NCBI GenBank assembly: GCA_963765295.1
Contig: CAVXVO010000004.1
Location: 124,001-188,000 of the forward strand
DNA length: 64,000 nt
Direction: 5' to 3'
Origin: PALSA-612 sp963765295
Lineage (GTDB): Bacteria; Actinomycetota; Thermoleophilia; Gaiellales; Gaiellaceae
This document shows positions 26,828-35,337 of the stretch, one piece after another; positions within the stretch are counted from its first letter, which is position 1; each line of letters opens with the position of its first letter. A model generated the notes under the pieces. It searched no databases. It saw nothing but the letters and a program-made list of their open reading frames with translations, and was not told the origin of the DNA. A program made the position numbers and the translations under genes.

Positions 26828-27644
26828 TCGTCGCGAAGAACTGGCTCATCCGCTGGGCGAGCATCATGTCGCCCTGGATGCGGAGCTTGCCGCTCATGTA
26901 GAGCGTCGGCCCCTGGGCCTTGCCGGTCATCAGCGCCACGAACGACTCGCTGTCCGTCGAGAGCGTGACCGTCGGGCTCTCCACCCGGCCCTGCTCCCAC
27001 GAGAAGGCGCCGTCCTTGATCGTGAGCGCGTAGGGCTTCTCCTCGCCGTCCTCGGTGATCACCCACTGCACGGTCGCGTCGACGCCGGCCGCCTTGTCCG
27101 GCAGGAAGTGCTCCTGCATGCCCTGGAAGACCTGGTCGAGTCCCGGTCCGTCCGTCACCTTCGCCTCCTTCGTCTGCGGTTCCGCCTCGGGCCCACCGCC
27201 GAACGCGAGGAACAGCACCTCACCGACCATCGCCGGCTTCTCCTGGCCCTTGATCTCGATCTGGACGCCGACCTTGTAGAGGATCCCGTCGCCCTTGGGC
27301 TCGGCCGAGATGAGCTTGGCGTGGGCGCGCACGTCGGAGCCGGACGGCACCGGCGCGGTGAACCGGACACGGTCGATGCCGTAGTTCACGCCCATCGTCT
27401 GGTCGGAGACGTTGATCACGTCCGAGAGCAGCACGGGTAGGAGCGACAGCGACAGGTAGCCGTGCGCGATCGTGCCGCCGAAGGGGCCGGCCTTGGCCGC
27501 CTCGGGGTCGACGTGGATCCACTGGTGGTCGCCGGTGGCATCGGCGAACAGGTCGATGTGCTCCTGGTCGACGGTCACCCACTTGCTCGTGCCGAAGTCG
27601 CGCTCGCCGCTCCCGGCCAGCTCCGCGAGGGTGATCCCGGTCAT
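26823..27644 (-). CDS. MaoC-like hydratase fused to SCP2 domain
   Basis: 273 residues. The N-terminal ~150 are a MaoC hotdog hydratase: FADATGDHQWIHVDPEAAKA carries the catalytic Asp and His of the hydratase-2 motif, followed by GGTIAHGYLSLSLLP. The C-terminal ~110 residues are an SCP2 sterol-carrier domain (VQWVITEDGEEKPYALTIKD through LYMSGKLRIQGDMMLAQRM). The start ATG at 27642-27644 overlaps the TGA of the upstream SDR gene. MaoC, SCP2 and SDR together mirror the three parts of eukaryotic peroxisomal multifunctional enzyme 2, implying hydration then dehydrogenation of bulky or branched enoyl-CoA. The SCP2 part may bind the lipid substrate. Confidence 0.87.
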   Translation of the reverse strand: MTGITLAELAGSGERDFGTSKWVTVDQEHIDLFADATGDHQWIHVDPEAAKAGPFGGTIAHGYLSLSLLPVLLSDVINVSDQTMGVNYGIDRVRFTAPVPSGSDVRAHAKLISAEPKGDGILYKVGVQIEIKGQEKPAMVGEVLFLAFGGGPEAEPQTKEAKVTDGPGLDQVFQGMQEHFLPDKAAGVDATVQWVITEDGEEKPYALTIKDGAFSWEQGRVESPTVTLSTDSESFVALMTGKAQGPTLYMSGKLRIQGDMMLAQRMSQFFATS

Positions 27645-28579
27645 GATGCCGCGCTCTGCGACTGTCCGCCGGCGCCCATCATCGCCTCGATCATTCCCGC
27701 GGGCTGTGCTCCGCTCGGGAAGCGCTCCCGCATTTCGGCGAGGAGCTCGTCGGCGTCCCAGCGGGAGTCGCGGGCGATGAGCTCGCCGGGGCTCCAGCCC
27801 CGGAGGACGTTGACCGAGCCGCCGTAGACGAAGAGGACCTGTCCCGTGATGTCCTGCGCCTCGTCGGCGCAGAGCGCGACGACGACCGGCGCCATGTTGG
27901 CCGGGTCCATGGCGTCGAAGCCGCCCTCCGGCGCGGCCATGTCTCCGAACGCCTGCTCGGTCATGCGCGTGCGCGCGTTGGGGGCGATGCAGTTGACGGT
28001 GACGCCGTAGCGGCCGAGCTCCTGCGCCGCGATCAGCGTGAAGGCCGCGATGCCGCCCTTGGCAGCGCCGTAGTTCGCCTGGCCGACGTTGCCGAAGACG
28101 CCCGACGGGCTCGACGTGCAGATCACGCGTGCGCGGACCGCGTCGCCGGCCTTCGAGCGCTCGCGCCAGTACGCAGCCGCGTGGCGCGTCGGCGCGAAAT
28201 GTCCCTTGAGGTGGACGTTGATGACCGCGTCCCACTCGGCCTCGTCCATGTTGACGAGCATCCGGTCGCGGATGATCCCGGCGTTGTTCACCAGGATGTC
28301 GAGCCCACCGAACGCGTCGATCGCGTGCTGCACCATCCGCTCGGCGCCTGCGAAGTCGGCGACGTTCTCCGCGTTCGCGACGGCCTCGCCACCGAGCGCC
28401 TCGATCTCCGCGACGACCTGCTCCGCCGGCGTCGCGTCGGCTCCCTCGCCCGTGAGCGAACCGCCCAGGTCGTTGACGACGACCTTCGCGCCGACGGCGG
28501 CCAGCGCGAGCGCGTACTCGCGGCCGATGCCGCGCCCGGCGCCGGTGACGACGGCGACCTTTCCGCTCAGATCGGGCAT
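27641..28579 (-). CDS. SDR oxidoreductase, MFE-2/17beta-HSD4-type
   Basis: 312 residues. VVTGAGRGIGREYALALAA is the NAD-binding loop with the GREYA variant typical of the dehydrogenase part of multifunctional enzyme type 2; DILVNNAGIIRDRML, the catalytic Ser region CTSSPSG and YGAAKGGIAAFTLI (Tyr/Lys) follow. The length, ~50 residues more than a plain SDR, also fits that group. It probably oxidises 3-hydroxyacyl-CoA made by the MaoC-SCP2 protein encoded immediately downstream with a four-base overlap. The ATG at 28579 is only 26 bases from the divergent thioesterase start. Confidence 0.9.
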   Translation of the reverse strand: MPDLSGKVAVVTGAGRGIGREYALALAAVGAKVVVNDLGGSLTGEGADATPAEQVVAEIEALGGEAVANAENVADFAGAERMVQHAIDAFGGLDILVNNAGIIRDRMLVNMDEAEWDAVINVHLKGHFAPTRHAAAYWRERSKAGDAVRARVICTSSPSGVFGNVGQANYGAAKGGIAAFTLIAAQELGRYGVTVNCIAPNARTRMTEQAFGDMAAPEGGFDAMDPANMAPVVVALCADEAQDITGQVLFVYGGSVNVLRGWSPGELIARDSRWDADELLAEMRERFPSGAQPAGMIEAMMGAGGQSQSAAS

Positions 28580-28605
28580 GTGGAGCCGAGTCTAGACTCT
28601 GGCGC

Positions 28606-29046
28606 GTGACCGAGGGCACACACAGCTTCCGCCGGCACCCCTGGGGAACGGACCCGCTGCCCGATCCGCACGTCTGGACGACGCTCGGCTACCGCAACGC
28701 GGGCTGGGAGCCGGGGCTCGCGGTGATCGAGTGGGACGCGCCGGAGGAGTTCTGCTTCCAGTTCGGCGACGGCTACCGCGTCCACGGCGGCATGGTCGCG
28801 ACACTGCTCGACACGGCGATGGGCGGCGCCTGCTGGACGCTGATGGACGAGCACGAGCACTTCCTCACCGGCGACCTGAGCGTCGAGTTCTACCGCTCGG
28901 CACGGCCGGGTCTGCTGCGCGCCGAGGGCCGCGTCGTCCATCGCACGAAGCGCATCGTCTTCTGCGCCGCCGAGATCACGGACGCCGAGGGGAAGCGCAT
29001 CGCGGGCTCCCGCTGCACCCAGGTCATCCTGGTCTCGGACGGATAG
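28606..29046 (+). CDS. PaaI-family thioesterase
   Basis: 146-residue hotdog protein from GTG 28606. GYRVHGGMVATLLDTAMGGA near 62 has the HGG turn and the Asp of PaaI-type thioesterases, and GDLSVEFYRSARPG the following strand. It leads into the liv operon with a gap of about 37 bases, so it may be co-transcribed. Likely role: release of stalled acyl- or aryl-CoA intermediates of the neighbouring pathway. Confidence 0.83.
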   Translation: MTEGTHSFRRHPWGTDPLPDPHVWTTLGYRNAGWEPGLAVIEWDAPEEFCFQFGDGYRVHGGMVATLLDTAMGGACWTLMDEHEHFLTGDLSVEFYRSARPGLLRAEGRVVHRTKRIVFCAAEITDAEGKRIAGSRCTQVILVSDG

Positions 29047-29083
29047 CGCACCGCGCGTCGATTCCGTAGGGTTGTCCGACCCG

Positions 29084-29824
29084 ATGAGCCTGCTCTCGGT
29101 ACGGAACATCACTCTTCGCTTCGGCGGCATCACCGCGCTCGAGGACGTCTCGTTCGACGTGGAGCAGGGCACCACGGCGGGGCTCATCGGCCCGAACGGC
29201 GCCGGCAAGACGACGACGTTCAACGTGATCACGCGGCTTTACGACCTGGACGCGGGCGACGTGCTGATGGACGGCCGCTCGCTCCTGCGCACGCCTCCGA
29301 GCCGCGTGATCAGGCACGGCATCTCGAGGACGTTCCAGAACGTCGAGCTGTTCGGGACGATGACGGTGCTCGAGAACGTGCTCGTCGGCGCGCACGCTGG
29401 CTCGCGCTTCGAGCGCGAGAGCTCCGTTCGCGCACGGGGCCGGGAGGCGCTCGCGTGGGTCGACCTCGCCGCGCTCTCCGACCGCCCCGCGGCCGGGCTC
29501 CCGTTCGGCACGCTCAAGCGGGTCGAGCTTGCCCGTGCACTCGTCTGCAGACCGCGCCTCCTGCTCCTCGACGAGCCGGCCGGCGGCCTCAATCACGAGG
29601 AGGTGGCGGCGCTCGCCGACCTCCTGCGGCGGCTTCGCGGCGAGCTCGACCTGACCGTGCTGCTCGTCGAGCACCACATGGGCCTCGTCATGCAGCTCTC
29701 CGACCACGTCCACGTCCTCAACTTCGGGCGCACGATCGCGAGCGGCCCGCCCGAGGAGGTGCAGCGGAACCCCGAGGTGATCGAGGCCTATCTCGGCGGC
29801 GAGCTCGAGGAGTCCGCGGCGTAG
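29084..29824 (+). CDS. livG: Liv-type ABC transporter ATP-binding protein LivG
   Basis: 246 residues from the ATG at 29084 (TTG 29072 is also in frame). Walker A GPNGAGKTTT near 38, the LivG-specific insert with ISRTFQNVELFGTMTVLEN, a degenerate signature (FGTLKRVELARAL, lacking LSGGQ), Walker B LLLLDEPAGGLN and the H-loop in VEHHM are visible. The signature loss is worth noting but is seen in other LivG-type proteins. The TAG overlaps the GTG of livF. With livF, livH, livM and livK it forms a hydrophobic-amino-acid-type importer; the acyl-CoA genes on both sides suggest the cargo may be an organic acid rather than Leu/Ile/Val. Confidence 0.92.
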   Translation: MSLLSVRNITLRFGGITALEDVSFDVEQGTTAGLIGPNGAGKTTTFNVITRLYDLDAGDVLMDGRSLLRTPPSRVIRHGISRTFQNVELFGTMTVLENVLVGAHAGSRFERESSVRARGREALAWVDLAALSDRPAAGLPFGTLKRVELARALVCRPRLLLLDEPAGGLNHEEVAALADLLRRLRGELDLTVLLVEHHMGLVMQLSDHVHVLNFGRTIASGPPEEVQRNPEVIEAYLGGELEESAA

Positions 29825-30528
29825 TGGCTCCATTGCTCGAGCTGAACGACGTGGTCGCGAGCTATGGCCAGGTGAAGGCGCTCCACGGTGTCACGCTCGC
29901 CGTCGAGGAAGGGGAGATCGTCGCCGTGCTGGGCGCGAACGGCGCCGGCAAGACGACGACGCTGCGGGCGATCTCGAACACCGTCAGGCGGAGCGGCGAG
30001 ATCCGCTTCGCCGGCCGCTCGCTCGGGCGACTCGGCCCGGAGAGCACGGCGGCGCTCGGGATCGCGCACGTACCGGAGGGCCGCGGCCTGTTCCCGGAGC
30101 TGACGATCGTCGAGAACCTCCGCCTCGGCGCGTACACGCGCAAGGGCTCGCCGAAGGCCGACCTCGAGCGCGTCTACTCGTACTTCCCCTGGCTCAGCCG
30201 CCGGCGCAACGAGATGGCGGGCTCGCTGAGCGGCGGCGAGCAGCAGATGCTCGCACTCGCGAAGGCGTTCATGCAGCAGCCGCGTCTCCTGCTCCTCGAC
30301 GAGCCGTCGCTCGGCCTCGCTCCGATCATCGTCTCCGAGATCTTCCGGATCGTCAGGGAGCTGAACGAGGAGGGCATGACGGTGCTGGTGGTCGAGCAGA
30401 ACGCGCACATCGCCCTCCAGGCCGCGTCGACGGCCTACGTGCTCGAGGTGGGGACCGTCGCCCTCCACGGCCCGAGCGCAGAGCTGCAGGAGCACGAGTC
30501 GGTCCGGCGGAGCTACCTGGGCTACTGA
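29824..30528 (+). CDS. livF: Liv-type ABC transporter ATP-binding protein LivF
   Basis: 234 residues, the usual LivF size. Walker A GANGAGKTTT near 40, AHVPEGRGLFPELTIVENL (the LivF-specific stretch), signature LSGGEQQMLALAKA, Walker B LLLLDEPSLGLAP and VEQNAH are all present. Translation starts at GTG 29824, sharing a base with the livG stop (TAGTG). It energises the LivHM channel as partner of LivG. Confidence 0.95.
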   Translation: MAPLLELNDVVASYGQVKALHGVTLAVEEGEIVAVLGANGAGKTTTLRAISNTVRRSGEIRFAGRSLGRLGPESTAALGIAHVPEGRGLFPELTIVENLRLGAYTRKGSPKADLERVYSYFPWLSRRRNEMAGSLSGGEQQMLALAKAFMQQPRLLLLDEPSLGLAPIIVSEIFRIVRELNEEGMTVLVVEQNAHIALQAASTAYVLEVGTVALHGPSAELQEHESVRRSYLGY

Positions 30529-30604
30529 CGTGAGCACCTGCTTGGACGCAGCCACTCGCGTGTTCCTCGGGCGCCGCTGGCGGTGCGGGGCCGGAGGGCA
30601 CAGT

Positions 30605-30706
30605 ATGAGCAATACGGGCCCGGAGAGCACCGTGCCGTCAGCGGCGTCAGGCGGCGGAGCCCGGCCCCGTCGGGCGGGAGCCGTCGCCGGCGAGGGACGC
30701 GCGTGA
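30605..30706 (+). CDS. Short ORF coupled to livH (33 aa) or livH N-terminal extension
   Basis: MSNTGPESTVPSAASGGGAR is followed by 13 residues to a TGA. The ATG has GGAGGG at a spacing of six, and its stop overlaps the livH GTG as GTGA, so ribosomes reaching it would be delivered to livH. It has no hydrophobic segment. Alternatively, in this indel-prone window, it could be a disordered cytoplasmic extension of LivH separated by a frame error. It fills most of the otherwise empty 174-base gap inside the operon. Confidence 0.4.
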   Translation: MSNTGPESTVPSAASGGGARPRRAGAVAGEGRA

Positions 30707-31722
30707 GTGTCTACGAGCTCTTCGGCCGGTTCGGCGTCCGCGACGTGGGGGCGCGGCGGATCAGCACGGGCGCGTCCCCGGTCGTGCTCGCCTGCCTTCT
30801 CGCCGCCTGCGTCTTCCTCACGATCGGCTCGCTGCTCTCGACGCAGTTCGCCGAGCTGACGGTCAGCGGCGTCGCACAGGGCAGCATCTTCGCCAGCCTC
30901 GCGCTCGCGCTCGTGCTCATCTACCGCGCGACCGAGGTGATCAACTTCGCCCAGGGCGAAATGGCGATGTTCACGACGTACATCGCCTACCAGCTCACGG
31001 TCTGGGGCCTGTCCTACTGGGCGGCCTTCTTCATCACGCTCGGGATCGCGTTCGTCTTCGGCGTCGGCATCCAGCAGACCCTGATCCGGCCGGTGCAGCA
31101 TCGGTCCGTGGTCGCGGTCGTGATCGTCACGATCGGGCTCTTCTCCGTGATCGACGGCGTCGTGCTCTGGATCTGGGGCGGCGACATCAAGTTCATGCCG
31201 GCCGCGTTCGGCGGCACCGTCTACCACGTCGGCGGCGTGACCATCCCGCTCAGCGACCTGGGGACGATCGCAGTCACGCTGGGGACCGTGGTGGCGCTGT
31301 GGGCGTTCTTCCAGTTCACGAAGCTCGGCCTGGCGATGCGCGCGTCGGCGCTGCGGCCGGCCGCCGCACGGCTCGTCGGCGTCCGCGTCAACTGGATGCT
31401 GGCGCTCGGCTGGGGCTTCGCGACGGTCCTCGGCGCCGTGGCCGGGCTGATGACCGAGCCGACCGTGTTCCTCTCGCCGACGATGATGCAGGCCGTCCTG
31501 ATCTACGCGTTCGCGGCGGCGGTGCTCGGCGGGCTGGAGAGCCCGATGGGCTCGGTCGTCGCCGGCGTCGCGCTCGGGATCTTCCTCAACCTGATCGGCC
31601 AGTACGGCGGGTACCTCAAGGACTCGGCGCTGCGCCTGCCGGTCGCGTTCGGGGTGCTGCTGGTCGTCCTGCTCGTCAAGCCGTCGGGGCTGTTCGGACG
31701 CGCGCCGGTGAGGAAGGTATGA
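30703..31722 (+). CDS. livH: Liv-type ABC transporter permease LivH
   Basis: 339 residues from GTG 30703, with about eight membrane helices. GSIFASLALALVLIYRATEV and INFAQGEMAMF near 75-90 are the LivH signature; AVLGGLESPMGSVVAGVALG near 275 is the conserved EAA-like cytoplasmic loop. The N-terminal ~30 residues before the first helix are longer than usual. The livM start overlaps its stop (ATGA). With LivM it forms the translocation path. Confidence 0.93.
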   Translation: MSVYELFGRFGVRDVGARRISTGASPVVLACLLAACVFLTIGSLLSTQFAELTVSGVAQGSIFASLALALVLIYRATEVINFAQGEMAMFTTYIAYQLTVWGLSYWAAFFITLGIAFVFGVGIQQTLIRPVQHRSVVAVVIVTIGLFSVIDGVVLWIWGGDIKFMPAAFGGTVYHVGGVTIPLSDLGTIAVTLGTVVALWAFFQFTKLGLAMRASALRPAAARLVGVRVNWMLALGWGFATVLGAVAGLMTEPTVFLSPTMMQAVLIYAFAAAVLGGLESPMGSVVAGVALGIFLNLIGQYGGYLKDSALRLPVAFGVLLVVLLVKPSGLFGRAPVRKV

Positions 31723-32699
31723 GCCGTTCGCTCACCGCCGGGATCTCGGCCTGCGCCGTGGGGGCGATCGTGCTCGCGCTGCTGCCGTTCACCCTCAGCG
31801 GCTACAACCAGGTGCTCGCGTCGAAGGTGGCGCTCTACTTCATCGCCGTCCTCGGCCTCAACATCCTCACGGGCTACACGGGCCAGATCTCGATCGGCCA
31901 CGGAGCGTTCATGGCGATCGGCGGCTACACGACGGCGATCATGTCGCAGGACCATCACACGAACCTGATCGCGACGCTGCCGCTCGCGTTCGCGATCTCC
32001 TTCGGCTGCGGCGTCGCGCTCGGACTGCCCGCGTCGAGGCTGTCCGGCGTCTACCTCGCACTCGCGACGCTGGCGTTCGCGGTGTCGATCCCGCAGCTCA
32101 TCCTCAAGTTCTCCCACTTCACGGGAGCGCGCAACGGCATCTCCGTGAACGGCACGGTCGGCTACATGTGGCTGTACGGGGTGAGCTGGGCCTGCGCGGC
32201 GATCATGTTCGTGCTCGCCTGGCTCGTGCTCAGGGGCCGCACAGGGCGCGCCTTCCGCGCGATCCGCGACAGCGAGGTCGCGGCCGCGTCGTCCGGCGTC
32301 AGCCTCGTGCTCTACAAGACGCTCGCCTTCGGCGTCTCGGCGGGCTTCGCGGGCGTTGCCGGGTCGCTGTTCGTGCTGGCGACGAACGGCTATGCCCAGC
32401 CGGACGAGTTCTCGGTCGCCCTCTCCCTGTACATCCTGATCGGCGCTGCCGTGGCCGGGCTCGGCTCACTGTGGGGGGTTCCGGTCGGCGCCGCCTTCGT
32501 CGCCCTGCTCCCGAACATCTCGACGAGCGCGCCGCTGATCGGGAGCGCCGAGGGCCAGGAGGTGGTCTTCGGCCTCGTCGTGATCCTGGTCATCCTGCTG
32601 TTGCCGACCGGGTTTGCAGGCCTGCTGCAACGCTTCGCGCGGCGGCTCCCGTCGAAACCGGCCGATGGCCCTGGAATCCCGGCGGCCGGCGAGGGATAA
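31719..32699 (+). CDS. livM: Liv-type ABC transporter permease LivM
   Basis: 326 residues with about eight to ten membrane helices. LGLNILTGYTGQISIGHGAF near 50 is the LivM family hallmark, and GRAFRAIRDSEVAAASSGVS near 180 the cytoplasmic coupling segment. The start is set by the four-base overlap with livH. It ends in a basic then Pro/Gly-rich tail. Partner of LivH. Confidence 0.94.
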   Translation: MSRSLTAGISACAVGAIVLALLPFTLSGYNQVLASKVALYFIAVLGLNILTGYTGQISIGHGAFMAIGGYTTAIMSQDHHTNLIATLPLAFAISFGCGVALGLPASRLSGVYLALATLAFAVSIPQLILKFSHFTGARNGISVNGTVGYMWLYGVSWACAAIMFVLAWLVLRGRTGRAFRAIRDSEVAAASSGVSLVLYKTLAFGVSAGFAGVAGSLFVLATNGYAQPDEFSVALSLYILIGAAVAGLGSLWGVPVGAAFVALLPNISTSAPLIGSAEGQEVVFGLVVILVILLLPTGFAGLLQRFARRLPSKPADGPGIPAAGEG

Positions 32700-32757
32700 T
32701 CGCTGGCGGACGGCTCCAGATCGTTTCCGATCGGAACCAGAGGAGGAGGGCAAGAAG

Positions 32758-33996
32758 ATGCGTTGGAAGCTCGGTTTCCTGGCCTTCGTCGCCGCGGTGG
32801 GTCTGGCTGCGGTCGCAACGTCTGCGACCGGTGCCCAGAAGCTCGACCCCGGCGTGACGGCCAAGTCGATTGTCATCGGCGGCACGTTCCCGTTCACAGG
32901 CGTCGCGGCGGTCTACGCCGCGATCCCGAAGGCGGAGCGCGCCTACTTCCTCTACGTGAACGCCCACGGCGGCGTGAACGGGCGGAGGATCCAGTTCGTC
33001 ACCTACGACGATGCGTACGACCCGTCGAAGACGGTGCCGCTCACGCAGAAGCTCGTCGAGCAGAACAAGGTTTTTGCCGACTACGGCAGCCTCGGCACCG
33101 CGCCGGTGCTCGCCACACGGCAGTACCTGAACGGCAAGAAGGTGCCGCAGGTGCTCGTCGCGACCGGCGACTCGTACTGGGGCACGGACTACAAGAAGTA
33201 CCCGTGGACGATCGGCTGGCAGCCGGACTACCCGGGTGAGGCGAAGATCTATGCCAAGTTCATCGCGGCGAAGGTGCCGCAGGCGAAGATCGGCGTCCTC
33301 TACCAGAACGACGCGTACGGCCAGAACTACCTGAACGCGTTCAAAGCCGGCCTCGGCTCGGCGGCGTCGAAGATCGTCTCGACGCAGTCGTACGACGTGA
33401 CCGGCGGCCCTCCGCAGCAGCAGGTGATCGCGCTCAAGTCGGCCGGGGCGAACGTGTTCGTGCTCTTCTCGACCCCGACCGCGACGATCCAGTCGCTCGT
33501 GATCGCGACCAAGATCGGCTGGCATCCGATCGAGTTCATCAACAACGTGTCGTCGTCGGAGGCGTTCCTCTCGATCGCCGCGAAGAGCGGCGCGAGCGTC
33601 GACGGGGCGATCTCGACCGACTACGTGCTCGACCCGAACAACGTCGCGCAGGCGGCGCTGCCGGGGGCGAAGCTGGCCAAGGCGATCCTCGACACCTATG
33701 GCGGCGGCGCGCCGATCTTCAACACCAACAACATCTACGGGCTGGCCTCGGGCTGGACGATGGTGCAGGCGCTGAAGGCAGCCGGCAACCCGCCGACGCG
33801 GGCCGGCCTGATGAAGGCGCTCACCAGCTTGAACACCCGGGCGAACCCGTTCCTCTTCAAGGGGATCGCCGAGAAGACCTCGGCGACGGACTGGTTCCCG
33901 GTCGAGCAGCAGATCCTCGTCCGCTACCACAGCGGGGGACCGGCGGGAATCGGCTACGGAGAGCCGTTCGGAAGGCTCTACAACAACGCGCACTAG
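32758..33996 (+). CDS. livK: Liv-type substrate-binding protein LivK
   Basis: 412 residues, a periplasmic-binding-protein type I receptor of the ABC importer. MRWKLGFLAFVAAVGLAAVA with ATSATGAQ is a Sec signal without a lipobox Cys, so it is probably not lipid-anchored, which is uncommon for a Gram-positive solute receptor. SIVIGGTFPFTGVAAVYAAI and FVTYDDAYDPSKTVPLTQKL are the N-terminal lobe; YQNDAYGQNYLNAFKAGLG starts the second lobe. AGGAGG precedes the ATG. The ligand is undetermined; similar receptors bind branched-chain amino acids, aromatic acids or short-chain acids. Confidence 0.93.
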   Translation: MRWKLGFLAFVAAVGLAAVATSATGAQKLDPGVTAKSIVIGGTFPFTGVAAVYAAIPKAERAYFLYVNAHGGVNGRRIQFVTYDDAYDPSKTVPLTQKLVEQNKVFADYGSLGTAPVLATRQYLNGKKVPQVLVATGDSYWGTDYKKYPWTIGWQPDYPGEAKIYAKFIAAKVPQAKIGVLYQNDAYGQNYLNAFKAGLGSAASKIVSTQSYDVTGGPPQQQVIALKSAGANVFVLFSTPTATIQSLVIATKIGWHPIEFINNVSSSEAFLSIAAKSGASVDGAISTDYVLDPNNVAQAALPGAKLAKAILDTYGGGAPIFNTNNIYGLASGWTMVQALKAAGNPPTRAGLMKALTSLNTRANPFLFKGIAEKTSATDWFPVEQQILVRYHSGGPAGIGYGEPFGRLYNNAH

Positions 33997-34017
33997 GTAG
34001 GTCGCGCGCTCTAGTCT

Positions 34018-34047
34018 GGACGGGGCCGGCAATCGCCGGCCCCGTCC
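34018..34047 (+). terminator. Perfect 13-bp hairpin after livK
   Basis: GGACGGGGCCGGC (34018-34030) pairs perfectly with GCCGGCCCCGTCC (34035-34047) around AATC. No T-tract follows; the next gene's Shine-Dalgarno begins a few bases later. It may attenuate read-through from the liv operon into the thiolase gene or protect the livK 3' end. Confidence 0.65.
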
Positions 34048-34065
34048 GCTGAAGGGAGACAGGCC

Positions 34066-35226
34066 ATGGCCGAAGCAGTGATCGTCTCGACGGCCCGCAC
34101 GCCGATCGGGCGCGCCAAGAAGGGCTCGCTCGCGGACGTGCGCCCCGAGGACATGGCCGCCTTCGCCGTGCGGACCGCACTCGAACGCGTGCCCGAGCTC
34201 GATCCGCGCGACATCGTCGACGTGATGATCGGCTGCGGCATGCCCGAGGAGCGCCAGGGCATGAACCTCGGCCGCCGCGTCGCGCTCCTCGCCGGGCTGC
34301 CCGACACGGTGCCCGGCACCACGGTCAACCGCTTCTGCGCGTCGAGCCTGCAGACGGTCCGCATGGCCTTCCACGCGATCAAGGCAGGCGAGGGCGACGC
34401 GTTCGTCGCCGGCGGGGTCGAGTCGATCACGCAGGTGTCGGGCTACCCGAAGTCCGCGGAGGAGCTTCATCCGCTCCTCGCGGGCGGGCCGGACGCGATC
34501 ACGAACGTCTACCTGCCGATGGGGGTCACCGCCGAGAACGTCGCCGCGCGGTGGGGCGTGGAGCGTGAGGAGATGGACCGCTTCGCACAGCGCTCGCAGG
34601 AGCGGGCCGTCGCCTCGCAGCAGGACGGGTTCTTCGACCGCGAGCTGACGCCCTACCCGAAGGAGGACGGGACGGTCGTGTCGCGGGACGACGGGCCCCG
34701 GGCCGAGTCGACGCTCGAGAAGCTGGCATCGCTCGAGCCCGTGTTCGACCCGGCCGGCACGGTCACGGCGGGGAACGCGTGCCCGCTGAACGACGGTGCC
34801 GCCGCGGTCGTCGTCCTCAGCGAGGAGAAGGCCGAGGCGCTCGGCGTGAAGCCGCGGGCGCGGATCGTGGCCTCGGCAGTGTCGGGAGTCGATGCGGAGA
34901 TCATGGGCGTCGGGCCGATCGAGGCCGTGCGCCGCGTGCTCGACCGCGCGGGCATGACCATCGGCGACGTCGACGTGGTCGAGCTGAACGAGGCCTTCGC
35001 GGCGCAGGTGCTGCCCGTCTGCCGCGAGCTCGGGATCGACCCGTTCGGCGAGCAGCTCAACCCGCACGGCGGCGCGATCGCTCTCGGCCACCCCTACGGG
35101 ATGACCGGCGCGCGGATCATGTGCACGCTCCTCAACGACCTCGAGACGATGGACCGGACGATCGGCCTCGAGACGATGTGCGTCGGCGGCGGCCAGGGCA
35201 TGGCGATGATCGTCGAACGGCTCTAG
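34066..35226 (+). CDS. Acetyl-CoA acetyltransferase (thiolase)
   Basis: 386-residue thiolase. NRFCASSLQTVRMA near 88 has the nucleophilic Cys, NPHGGAIALGHPYGMTGARI the catalytic His near 340, and CVGGGQGMAM the second Cys. It is of the FadA/FadI type and differs clearly from the thiolase at 25.6 kb, so the two may serve different chain lengths or branches. It follows livK by 69 bases and could be part of the same transcript if the hairpin at 34018 is leaky, linking substrate uptake with the last step of degradation. Confidence 0.94.
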   Translation: MAEAVIVSTARTPIGRAKKGSLADVRPEDMAAFAVRTALERVPELDPRDIVDVMIGCGMPEERQGMNLGRRVALLAGLPDTVPGTTVNRFCASSLQTVRMAFHAIKAGEGDAFVAGGVESITQVSGYPKSAEELHPLLAGGPDAITNVYLPMGVTAENVAARWGVEREEMDRFAQRSQERAVASQQDGFFDRELTPYPKEDGTVVSRDDGPRAESTLEKLASLEPVFDPAGTVTAGNACPLNDGAAAVVVLSEEKAEALGVKPRARIVASAVSGVDAEIMGVGPIEAVRRVLDRAGMTIGDVDVVELNEAFAAQVLPVCRELGIDPFGEQLNPHGGAIALGHPYGMTGARIMCTLLNDLETMDRTIGLETMCVGGGQGMAMIVERL

Positions 35227-35274
35227 TCCGGCACACAGCGGCGCCTGGAGTGCCTGCACCGGCCGAGCCGGATC

Positions 35275-35300
35275 GAGCCACGTCGCAGGGACAGTCCCTG
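35275..35300 (+). repeat. Dispersed palindromic repeat, copy 1
   Basis: GAGCCACGTCGC followed by AGGGACAGTCCCTG; the last part is the palindrome CAGGGAC-A-GTCCCTG. It lies in the 111-base gap after the thiolase gene. The bases that follow (to ~35340) resemble those following copy 2 in having a GACGCG-rich block ending near CAGAAGACG. Confidence 0.75.
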
Positions 35301-35337
35301 AACGCGCGCGCGACGCGTTCCGCGCAGAAGACGCGCG

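Noticed and set aside
32590..35259. 889-codon open frame on the minus strand
   Set aside because: Antisense to livK and a thiolase, both with intact catalytic or signature motifs; low-complexity Arg/Asp/His composition.
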